Source of the DNA: Clostridia bacterium
GTDB taxonomy: Bacteria > Bacillota > Clostridia > Oscillospirales > CAG-382
Length of the DNA stretch: 5,698 bases
Direction of reading: 5' to 3'
Assembly: GCA_017938055.1 (NCBI GenBank)
Contig: JAGBCG010000122.1
Location: forward strand, 1 to 5,698
Below, in pieces: positions 1 through 5,463 of this stretch. A program made the translations under genes and the position numbers. Within the stretch, counting starts at the first letter, position 1; every line of letters begins with the position of its first letter. The notes beneath the pieces were generated by a model that was not told where the DNA came from, did not search any database, and saw only the letters and a list, made by a program, of their open reading frames with translations.

Positions 1-569
1 AAACCGATAAGGTTATACTTGTTGAGGGAAAATACGATAAAATAAAGCTATCCTCTCTCATTGACGCAACAATTATTACTACTGACGGATTCTCTGTTTT
101 TAATAACGAGGAAAAATGCAGCATGCTTCGTAAAATTTCAAGGGAACGCGGCATAATTATTCTTACTGACAGTGACGGTGCAGGATTTGTTATTCGTAAC
201 AAGCTTAAAGGCATAATAGGCGACTGCGAAAACATTACCAATCTGTATATTCCCAACATTTCCGGAAAGGAAAAGAGAAAGGACAAACAATCAAAGCAAG
301 GCTTTCTTGGCGTTGAGGGCATTGACGACGATACTTTGCGGGATATTTTTACAAAGGCAGGCATTGATACCGATACAAGAGTAATTCATGAACAAAAGCA
401 GTATACAAAAACCGATTTATATGAACTGGGGCTTTCAGGCAAAGACGACAGCAAGCAGAAACGTGAACAAATTTGTAAACTTCATTCACTCCCCTGTTCT
501 CTCAGTGCAAATGCCTTTTTAGAGGCGGTAAATATTCTTAACATACCACTCAAGCAGACATCCGATTAA
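1..569 (+). CDS. rnmV: Ribonuclease M5 (5' end cut off by the window)
   Basis: RNase M5 is a cytoplasmic Toprim-fold endonuclease that matures 5S rRNA in Firmicutes. The frame is open from base 3, giving 188 visible residues against about 185-190 for the family, so only a few N-terminal residues are missing. The first Met at base 123 is internal (visible residue 41) and is not the start. The Toprim signature is present: VILVEGKYD near residues 4-12 supplies the conserved Glu8, and ILTDSDGAG at 53-61 supplies the DxD pair Asp56/Asp58. A KxGxxGVEG-like stretch follows near residues 97-105. The last 80 or so residues, with LGLSGKDDS and a helical NAFLEAVNILNI tail, match the DUF4093 domain that normally follows Toprim in this family. 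In Bacillus, rnmV lies between tatD-like yabD and ksgA; here the downstream gene is xpt, separated by a terminator, so that arrangement is not kept on this side. Identification is confident. Confidence 0.93.
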   Translation, partial: TDKVILVEGKYDKIKLSSLIDATIITTDGFSVFNNEEKCSMLRKISRERGIIILTDSDGAGFVIRNKLKGIIGDCENITNLYIPNISGKEKRKDKQSKQGFLGVEGIDDDTLRDIFTKAGIDTDTRVIHEQKQYTKTDLYELGLSGKDDSKQKREQICKLHSLPCSLSANAFLEAVNILNIPLKQTSD

Positions 570-586
570 AATTCGGATGTTTTTTT
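558..586 (+). terminator. Intrinsic terminator of rnmV, overlapping its stop codon
   Basis: A perfect 8-bp stem pairs ACATCCGA (558-565) with TCGGATGT (573-580) around a 7-base loop, followed by an uninterrupted T run at 580-586. The left arm lies in the last codons of rnmV and the TAA stop (567-569) sits in the loop, so coding and termination signals overlap. Confidence 0.88.
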
Positions 587-618
587 GTAGAAATTTCTGC
601 AAAACTTTTTAAAATCTA

Positions 619-647
619 TTGAATTTACACACATAATTTAGTATAAT
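619..647 (+). promoter_or_regulatory. Sigma-A promoter of xpt
   Basis: TTGAAT (619-624) and a perfect TATAAT (642-647) are separated by exactly 17 bp. The promoter starts just after the rnmV terminator and predicts transcription from about base 653-655, leaving a leader of only about 20 nt before the xpt ATG. The ribosome binding site AGAGGTG (663-669) fits inside that leader. Confidence 0.85.
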
Positions 648-661
648 TGAAAAAAACGCAT
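625..661 (+). repeat. Copy 1 of a two-block repeat (order A then B) in the xpt promoter
   Basis: Block A (625-646) runs from TTACACACA to TTTAGTATAA and covers the spacer and -10 of the xpt promoter. Block B (647-661) is TTGAAAAAAACGCAT and covers the predicted transcription start. Both blocks recur before the next gene, at 1269-1300, in the opposite order. The DNA is AT-rich, so part of the likeness may be chance. Confidence 0.4.
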
Positions 662-674
662 CAGAGGTGTAGTT

Positions 675-1250
675 ATGGACATATTAAAGGAACGAATTTT
701 AAAGGACGGTAGAGTTGCCAAGGGTGGTGTACTTAAAGTTGACAACTTTCTCAACCATCAAATTGACGTTAAGCTTTACAACGAGATGGGAAAGGAATTC
801 AAAAAGCTTTTTGACGATGTAAAGGTTGACCGTATTCTCACTATCGAAGCTTCAGGCATTGGAATTGCGTGTGTTGCAGCACAGTATTTTGACGTGCCTG
901 TTGTTTTTGCAAAAAAAGCAAAATCCAAGAACATTGACGGTGAAGTTTACACAAGCACTGTAGAATCCTTTACATATGGTAAATCCTATGATATCACAGT
1001 TTCAAAAAAATTTATTCTTGAAAATGAAAATGTACTCATAATTGATGACTTTCTTGCAAACGGCAAAGCATCGCTGGGACTTATCGATATAGTAAAAAAA
1101 GCAGGGGCAAATGTTGCAGGAGTTGGTATTGCCATTGAAAAGGGTTTTCAGGATGGTGGAAAAACTCTTAAAGAAATGGGTATAAATCTACATTCTCTTG
1201 CAGTTATAAAATCAATGGACGATGAGGGAAACATACAATTTGAAGACTAA
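675..1250 (+). CDS. xpt: Xanthine phosphoribosyltransferase
   Basis: Transfers phosphoribosyl from PRPP to xanthine to make XMP, a cytoplasmic purine-salvage step feeding GMP synthesis. The 191-residue product matches the usual length (194 in Bacillus subtilis) and aligns with it from end to end. Visible landmarks are the N-terminal LKVDNFLNHQID (20-31), the hydrophobic IEASGI (57-62), PVVFAKKAKS (75-84), the PRPP-binding loop VLIIDDFLANGKAS (120-133) with the acidic pair Asp124/Asp125, and IEKGFQ (155-160) in the base-recognition region. The ATG at 675 is preceded by AGAGGTG with normal spacing. In many Firmicutes xpt sits with a xanthine permease (pbuX) under a guanine riboswitch. Here there is neither a permease nor room for a riboswitch in the leader. 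The next gene starts 65 bp downstream on the same strand with no terminator between, so read-through is possible. Confidence 0.96.
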   Translation: MDILKERILKDGRVAKGGVLKVDNFLNHQIDVKLYNEMGKEFKKLFDDVKVDRILTIEASGIGIACVAAQYFDVPVVFAKKAKSKNIDGEVYTSTVESFTYGKSYDITVSKKFILENENVLIIDDFLANGKASLGLIDIVKKAGANVAGVGIAIEKGFQDGGKTLKEMGINLHSLAVIKSMDDEGNIQFED

Positions 1251-1268
1251 GCTGTATCTTTCAACTTA

Positions 1269-1300
1269 TTGAAAAAACGCATTAACACAATTTAGTACAA
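1269..1300 (+). repeat. Copy 2 of the two-block repeat (order B then A) before the GH99-like gene
   Basis: Block B' (1269-1282) is TTGAAAAAACGCAT, identical to block B in the xpt leader except for one A fewer. Block A' (1282-1300) is TTAACACAATTTAGTACAA, a diverged match to block A. A small hairpin TTTCAA-CTTA-TTGAAA (1259-1274) overlaps the left end; it has no T run, so it is not a terminator. Confidence 0.4.
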
Positions 1301-1315
1301 AAGGAGGAAATTACC

Positions 1316-3847
1316 ATGAAAAGACCTGCACATTATTTAATAAGCCAGCTCTTTCACAACATGTCCTGGCATGATGGTGTAGGCTCTGCATGGAACTATG
1401 ACAACCGTGGTGCTGCAAAAATGAAAACTGATCGCGGTCCCTACCCTATTTCCAATATTTCAGGCGAATTCCCTACCTCCATTACACGTGAGCTTCAGAC
1501 AGCAAAGGAAGGCGTTTTCACGCTTGAAGCCACCATAGTTTTTTCAAGTGGCTTTGATGGTTTTGAAATGTCCTTTTATGATGTGGATGAGAACGATGCA
1601 ATGCGTATTATCACTCAGAATGGAGAATTTTTAGCTCTTGGTTCCGATAACGAATATGTATCAATTTATAAGCCTGAGAGCACTATTGGCAATTTTTACT
1701 TTAACATTGTTCTTGATTTTGACGAAAAAACAGTTACTTACTACATTAACCAGATGTGGCGAGCAACGCTTCCGTTGCTTGAAAAAAGCTTTAAGTACCT
1801 TAAATTTGGTACTCTTGAAGGCTACAAGCTTGATGTTGAGGTTAAAGAAAAAATTGACTTACATGCAAACTATGCTGTTTGCGACAGCTTTATTCATTTT
1901 CCTGAGGACTCGTTCCCGTTTACATGGAAAAAGAAGGGCAACTGTTTTATAAATGGTGATGACGAGCTTGTCATCATATCAAAAAAAGGCGGAAAATCTA
2001 CTGCAAAAAAGCAGTTTTCTCCCAAAAAAGGCAATCTTCAGTTCAGCACATATTATTTTAATTACTCAAATGGTGCAAAAACCACACTTAACGTAAAACA
2101 CGGAAAAACGATTCTCTTCAACATCACATGTGAAAACAACGAGTTTTATATAAACAGCGAGAAAAAACGTCACTTTCTTGATGAAATGTGGTACAGACTT
2201 CGTTTTGTGCTTGATACAAAAAAAGGTTTTGGTGTTGCATATGTCAACAGCAAAGAGCCTTATGAATTTACATTTACTCCAATGTCAATCGACTGTCTGG
2301 AGTTTTCTGCTTTTGACGGTGCAGAGCTTAGAATTGACGATGTAAAGCTTGAATATATTTTTGAGTATGACGATTATTGTCCAAAACCTGTTGTTCCCAT
2401 TGGCTACGGCGACTATACTATAGGTATTAACATGCACTCACTTTGGAAAACAGGACATCACATAGGCTGGGACTGCATTACTCCTTTTCCTGAAATAAAG
2501 CCAATTCTCGGATACTATGACGAGGGCTTACCTGAGGTTGCTGACTGGGAAATTAAATTCATGGCGGAAAACGGCATAAATACCCAGTATTACTGCTGGT
2601 ATCTTGACAACTACACCAACAAACCTATAAAGAAAACTATACTTTCCGACGCCCTTATTGACGGCTATATGAATTCAAAATATTCAGACATTCAGCAGTT
2701 TAGCATTATATTTGATGCTTCTGGTTGTCAATCACTCTCGAGTAAAGCGTTCAGAAGATACGTTATACCGTTCTGGATTGAAAACTTCTTCTCAGACAGA
2801 AGATTTGCAAAAATTTACAACAAGGCTATTATGTGCTTTAACGGCATGGACAATCTTTTGCAATGCTTTGGCGGCGTTGAAAAACTTAACGAGGAGATAG
2901 TTTATCTCAAAAGTCAGGTCAAAAAGCTTGGTTATGATGACCTTATTATTTTCACAAATCATACACCCGACAGCAAAATAGCAACTACAGGTATTGATGC
3001 CTGCTACAGCTACGATTGGGGAAAAATGGGTTTTGACCTCGATTATCAAATACAATGTAATGAAAATATGCAGAAGCTTTCTACGCTTATTCATTTTATC
3101 CCCACAGCTTCTACAGGCTCTAACAGCATTTCCTGGGACAAAATACGTTCCGCCTCTATAAGTGTTGATGATTTTAAAGCATTGCTTTACCATATTAAAG
3201 ACAATTTACTTCCAAAATTTAAAGACAAACCTGAATGGGCAAAAAAATTCATTATGCTCTCAAGCTGGAATGAATTTGGAGCAGGCAATTATATTTGTCC
3301 GTCGGGTCTTAATGAATTTGGATATCTTGAAGCTGTAAGAGAAGTTTTTACAGGCGGATGTGCTTCTCAGTCCGAAACTAATATAAAACCCTGCTCAAAT
3401 CAACTAAAGCGTCTGTCAACTCTGTATCCTCAGGACAGAAAAACGATAAGATGTCTTGAAAAGAAGCAAGGCTCGAAGAACGGTTCAAATTGTCATCTTT
3501 ATATTAATGATGAGCAAATGATACTCGACAACGATATAATTTTTGACAACGGTCACTGCATTGTTTCTGCTTTTCCCGAAAGAATGATATTTTACAGACT
3601 TAATTGTCTTTTCAAGTGGAATTATCACAAAAAGCATCTGCAGCTGTTTGCCAACCACTCATCAATAGAGTTTTTTCTCGGCACACGAAAAGCAAAAATT
3701 AATGGTGAAACTGTTACTCTCGACTGTGTTCCATATTTCGACAACGGTCTTCCAATGATACCTATTGACGTTGTCTGTAGGGTTTTTGGATACAAATTTG
3801 AAGAAAAAAATGGAAACTTCTACGTCACAACTCCGTTTAACAAATAA
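1316..3847 (+). CDS. GH99-like/WbsX-family multidomain protein with sandwich modules and C-terminal stalk domain
   Basis: 843 residues. The ATG follows AAGGAGG (1301-1307) by 8 nt, and an in-frame stop upstream at 1283 rules out a longer form. From N to C: two beta-sandwich-like modules (about 45-185 and 200-350) share a pattern of VLD...YxN strands, as in concanavalin/LamG-like folds. A GH99-like/WbsX barrel (about 365-680) shows PILGYYDEGLPEVADWEI (396-413), INTQYYCWYLDN (421-432) and SWNEFGAGNY (650-659), followed by FGYLEAVREVF (668-678). A copper-amine-oxidase-N-like ('stalk') module (about 725-840) shows two half-repeats, the second with KINGETVTLDCVPYFDNGLP (794-813) and GYKFEE. The family includes endo-alpha-mannosidase-like hydrolases and polysaccharide-locus proteins of unknown activity. 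Glu653 of the NEF motif is kept, but Ala656 stands where the second motif glutamate is expected. There is no signal peptide, transmembrane helix or sortase motif, and there are 21 cysteines, which argues for a cytoplasmic product. The substrate is unknown. Family assignment is fairly sure, activity is not. Confidence 0.75.
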   Translation: MKRPAHYLISQLFHNMSWHDGVGSAWNYDNRGAAKMKTDRGPYPISNISGEFPTSITRELQTAKEGVFTLEATIVFSSGFDGFEMSFYDVDENDAMRIITQNGEFLALGSDNEYVSIYKPESTIGNFYFNIVLDFDEKTVTYYINQMWRATLPLLEKSFKYLKFGTLEGYKLDVEVKEKIDLHANYAVCDSFIHFPEDSFPFTWKKKGNCFINGDDELVIISKKGGKSTAKKQFSPKKGNLQFSTYYFNYSNGAKTTLNVKHGKTILFNITCENNEFYINSEKKRHFLDEMWYRLRFVLDTKKGFGVAYVNSKEPYEFTFTPMSIDCLEFSAFDGAELRIDDVKLEYIFEYDDYCPKPVVPIGYGDYTIGINMHSLWKTGHHIGWDCITPFPEIKPILGYYDEGLPEVADWEIKFMAENGINTQYYCWYLDNYTNKPIKKTILSDALIDGYMNSKYSDIQQFSIIFDASGCQSLSSKAFRRYVIPFWIENFFSDRRFAKIYNKAIMCFNGMDNLLQCFGGVEKLNEEIVYLKSQVKKLGYDDLIIFTNHTPDSKIATTGIDACYSYDWGKMGFDLDYQIQCNENMQKLSTLIHFIPTASTGSNSISWDKIRSASISVDDFKALLYHIKDNLLPKFKDKPEWAKKFIMLSSWNEFGAGNYICPSGLNEFGYLEAVREVFTGGCASQSETNIKPCSNQLKRLSTLYPQDRKTIRCLEKKQGSKNGSNCHLYINDEQMILDNDIIFDNGHCIVSAFPERMIFYRLNCLFKWNYHKKHLQLFANHSSIEFFLGTRKAKINGETVTLDCVPYFDNGLPMIPIDVVCRVFGYKFEEKNGNFYVTTPFNK

Positions 3848-3855
3848 TAAAAAAC

Positions 3856-3891
3856 AGGTGCACGTCCGAAAAAACGGATATGCACCTTTTT
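3856..3891. terminator. Bidirectional intrinsic terminator between convergent genes
   Basis: AGGTGCA (3856-3862) pairs with TGCACCT (3881-3887). After one C/A mismatch an inner stem GTCCG/CGGAT (3864-3868 with 3875-3879, one G-T pair) closes an A6 loop. On the + strand the stem runs into T5 (3887-3891). On the minus strand it is followed one base later by T6, the complement of the A run at 3849-3854. It starts 8 bp after the + strand TAATAA stop and lies 4 bp past the minus-strand stop, so it can serve both genes. Confidence 0.85.
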
Positions 3892-3895
3892 ACTG

Positions 3896-4696
3896 CTATA
3901 TACCCAGAAGCTTTACTGCATTCTCTCCGAGAATTTTTTTATTGACTTCATCAGAAAACCCATATGAATATAGCTTTTCCATTGACTTATAGTGACGTTC
4001 CCACGGGCTGTCACTTCCAAAAAGAAATTTATCATAGCCGTGTGTTTCAAAAATTCTGTGACCGATTTCGTTATCTAAATGTTTTGCTGTATTTGTCATT
4101 GAAGTATCAATATATAAATTTTTATGGGGTTTTACGGTATTTGCAAACTCCTCCCACAAATCAAAGCCTCCCATATGAGCTGCAACAAAGGTTGTATCGC
4201 AAAACTTGTTTACAATCTTTTCTATAAGTTCAGGAGTGCCATGGTATGGCGGCTCATATGCAACATCTCCACCACAGTGAAGCAGCACAATCATTCCAAG
4301 CTCACCACACTTTTTATATATCGGTGCTACCCTATCCTCGTCAATGTAAAAATCCTGATATTCGGGATGCATTTTAATACCCTTTACCCCTGACTTATGC
4401 AGACGTTCAATTTCTGTAAGAGCCGTGTCGCTTCCCGGAAAAACTGAGCCAAAAGGAATAATGCGTGGATTCTCAAGCAATGAAATTGCAAAGTTATTTA
4501 CATTTGTTTCCTGTTGCGGTTTTGTAGCAATGGAAAGAACAACCGAAGCATCAACACCGTCCTCATCCATACATCTAATAAGACCCGATATTTTACCATC
4601 GCTTTTGGGCGGCATGCCGCCAAGCTCATACAAATGGGCAACCGCTTTATCAGCAAGCTTATCAGGAAAGGCGTGGGTATGAAAATCTATTATCAA
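3896..4696 (-). CDS. TIM-barrel metal-dependent amidohydrolase (amidohydrolase family 2)
   Basis: 266 residues, resembling the COG2159/ACMSD-type branch of the amidohydrolase superfamily: cytoplasmic (beta/alpha)8 barrels that use a metal such as zinc for hydrolysis or decarboxylation. The expected ligand set is visible: DFHTH (4-8, His6 and His8) on strand 1, HCGGD (140-144, His140), AAHMGG (172-177, His174, the likely catalytic His) and FGSDSPW (226-232, Asp229). GVKGIKMHPEYQDF (103-116) is another family hallmark. The start is TTG (4696-4694). It is needed because the metal motif begins at residue 4, the next Met is residue 28, and the frame upstream holds a stop before any ATG. AAGGAAAGGA within the end of the preceding gene is the ribosome binding site. 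Only one base separates the preceding TGA from this TTG, suggesting translational coupling. The substrate cannot be told from the sequence. Confidence 0.88.
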   Translation of the reverse strand: MIIDFHTHAFPDKLADKAVAHLYELGGMPPKSDGKISGLIRCMDEDGVDASVVLSIATKPQQETNVNNFAISLLENPRIIPFGSVFPGSDTALTEIERLHKSGVKGIKMHPEYQDFYIDEDRVAPIYKKCGELGMIVLLHCGGDVAYEPPYHGTPELIEKIVNKFCDTTFVAAHMGGFDLWEEFANTVKPHKNLYIDTSMTNTAKHLDNEIGHRIFETHGYDKFLFGSDSPWERHYKSMEKLYSYGFSDEVNKKILGENAVKLLGI

Positions 4697-4697
4697 A

Positions 4698-5240
4698 TCA
4701 GTCTTTCCTTTCCTTGATGCAGTTGCGGTTATAATACTTAATGCAATCTATAAGCTTTTTACATCCGCTGAAATAAATTGCAAGTGTTTGATGATCTTCG
4801 CTTTTTGGAACAATCATCAGGTACTTATAGCTGTCATTTATGTTACATGCATTTATAACCTTAGCATCAGGCAAAGTAGCTGTAGCACCGTCTGAAGCCA
4901 ACATAACACTTTCAACCTCACACAATTTTACTTCAACAAGTTTTTTACGTATGCTTTTGCCATAAACTGTATCAATAATCATTGTGCCTGTTGCAACAGT
5001 ATATTCTATTTCACGGCTGGTTTTTCTGAAAAATATAACCTCAAGTGCAACAATAAGCACAGCCCATAAAAACATAACCTGAGGTATTTTACTGAGCAGT
5101 CCCATCAAAGAGAACATAAGTACAGCACCGATAATCAAAGCCGCTATTCTAAGCAGTATGATTTTTTTATCAGCCCCAACCGACACCAAATACTCGCAAT
5201 GTCCCGGAGAAAAGCTTTCATTTGAATTATTGTTCTTCAT
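4698..5240 (-). CDS. Small two-helix membrane protein, DUF6106-like
   Basis: 180 residues from the preferred start (182 from an ATG two codons upstream at 5246). A short polar N-terminus is followed by two hydrophobic helices (about 29-51 and 56-73 in 182-residue numbering), ending in the basic FFRKTSRE. A soluble, strand-rich C-terminal region follows (about 78-165), including EIEYTVATGTMIIDTVYGK (79-97) and LCEVESVML. The order of a helical hairpin, then a Y/T-G-x-hydrophobic strand and a basic turn (KSIRKK), resembles DUF6106 membrane proteins of Clostridia and, more loosely, bacterial PH-like domains. That family link is from memory of similar sequences. Nothing catalytic is visible. It is the first gene of a two-gene operon behind a perfect-consensus promoter, and its stop is one base from the amidohydrolase start. 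The positive-inside rule favours a cytoplasmic C-terminal domain (RKTSR after helix 2). Its function is unknown. Confidence 0.8.
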   Translation of the reverse strand: MKNNNSNESFSPGHCEYLVSVGADKKIILLRIAALIIGAVLMFSLMGLLSKIPQVMFLWAVLIVALEVIFFRKTSREIEYTVATGTMIIDTVYGKSIRKKLVEVKLCEVESVMLASDGATATLPDAKVINACNINDSYKYLMIVPKSEDHQTLAIYFSGCKKLIDCIKYYNRNCIKERKD

Positions 5241-5249
5241 ATTCATTCA

Positions 5250-5256
5250 CTCCTTT
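5250..5256 (-). promoter_or_regulatory. Ribosome binding site that favours the second of two ATG starts
   Basis: On the minus strand AAAGGAG is followed by TGAATGAATATG. The first ATG (5246-5244) lies only 3 nt after the site and the second (5240-5238) lies 9 nt after. Normal spacing favours the second start, which removes two residues (Met-Asn) from the longer reading. Confidence 0.6.
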
Positions 5257-5267
5257 ATTTTCACTAT

Positions 5268-5296
5268 ATTATAATGCCTATTATAAAAAATGTCAA
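5268..5296 (-). promoter_or_regulatory. Perfect-consensus sigma-A promoter of the membrane protein/amidohydrolase operon
   Basis: On the minus strand TTGACA (5296-5291) and TATAAT (5273-5268) both match consensus at all six positions, with the ideal 17-bp spacer. Transcription should begin near 5261, giving a leader of about 20 nt with the ribosome binding site almost at the 5' end. Confidence 0.9.
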
Positions 5297-5330
5297 CAAA
5301 AAATCAACTTATTTTTTCTCAAATTACGAC

Positions 5331-5364
5331 ATTTTTTTGAATATGTAAAATATATTAAAAAAAT
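5331..5364. repeat. AT-only inverted repeat between divergent promoters
   Basis: ATTTTTTT (5331-5338) and AATAT (5340-5344) are mirrored by ATATT (5352-5356) and AAAAAAAT (5357-5364), with one bulged G at 5339 and a 7-base spacer. It lies between the two divergent promoters of the 217-bp intergenic region. In DNA this AT-rich the symmetry may be chance, and I see no other operator-like element here. Confidence 0.3.
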
Positions 5365-5376
5365 AACGAAACACCA

Positions 5377-5405
5377 TTGAAAATTACTCGTATATGGATT
5401 ATAAT
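5377..5405 (+). promoter_or_regulatory. Sigma-A promoter of the ACT-domain gene
   Basis: TTGAAA (5377-5382) and a perfect TATAAT (5400-5405) are separated by 17 bp. Transcription should start near 5412, leaving an AT-rich leader of about 52 nt before the ATG. No terminator-like hairpin is visible in that leader. Confidence 0.85.
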
Positions 5406-5463
5406 ATTATCAATATTTAATCACTTAGCACATTTAAAACATCATGAAAGGAATTTATACAAA

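Noticed and set aside
587..674. Possible guanine riboswitch before xpt
   Set aside because: The space between the rnmV terminator and the ATG is too short, the promoter lies inside it, and none of the conserved aptamer segments is seen.
1259..1274. Hairpin TTTCAA-CTTA-TTGAAA after xpt as a terminator
   Set aside because: The stem is short and AT-rich and is followed by A residues, not a T run, on the + strand.
1240..1315. A sporulation-type (sigma-E or sigma-K) promoter before the GH99-like gene
   Set aside because: CATTAACA at 1280-1287 only partly resembles a sigma-E -10 element and no convincing -35 is found at the right distance.
2792..3193. A 133-codon open frame on the minus strand inside the GH99-like gene
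   Set aside because: It lies wholly opposite a well-supported coding region with recognisable domains, shows no ribosome binding site I can support, and its translation resembles no family.
3964..4717. Several + strand open frames of 67-89 codons opposite the amidohydrolase
   Set aside because: All lie antisense to a gene with a complete metal-binding motif set and show no family features.
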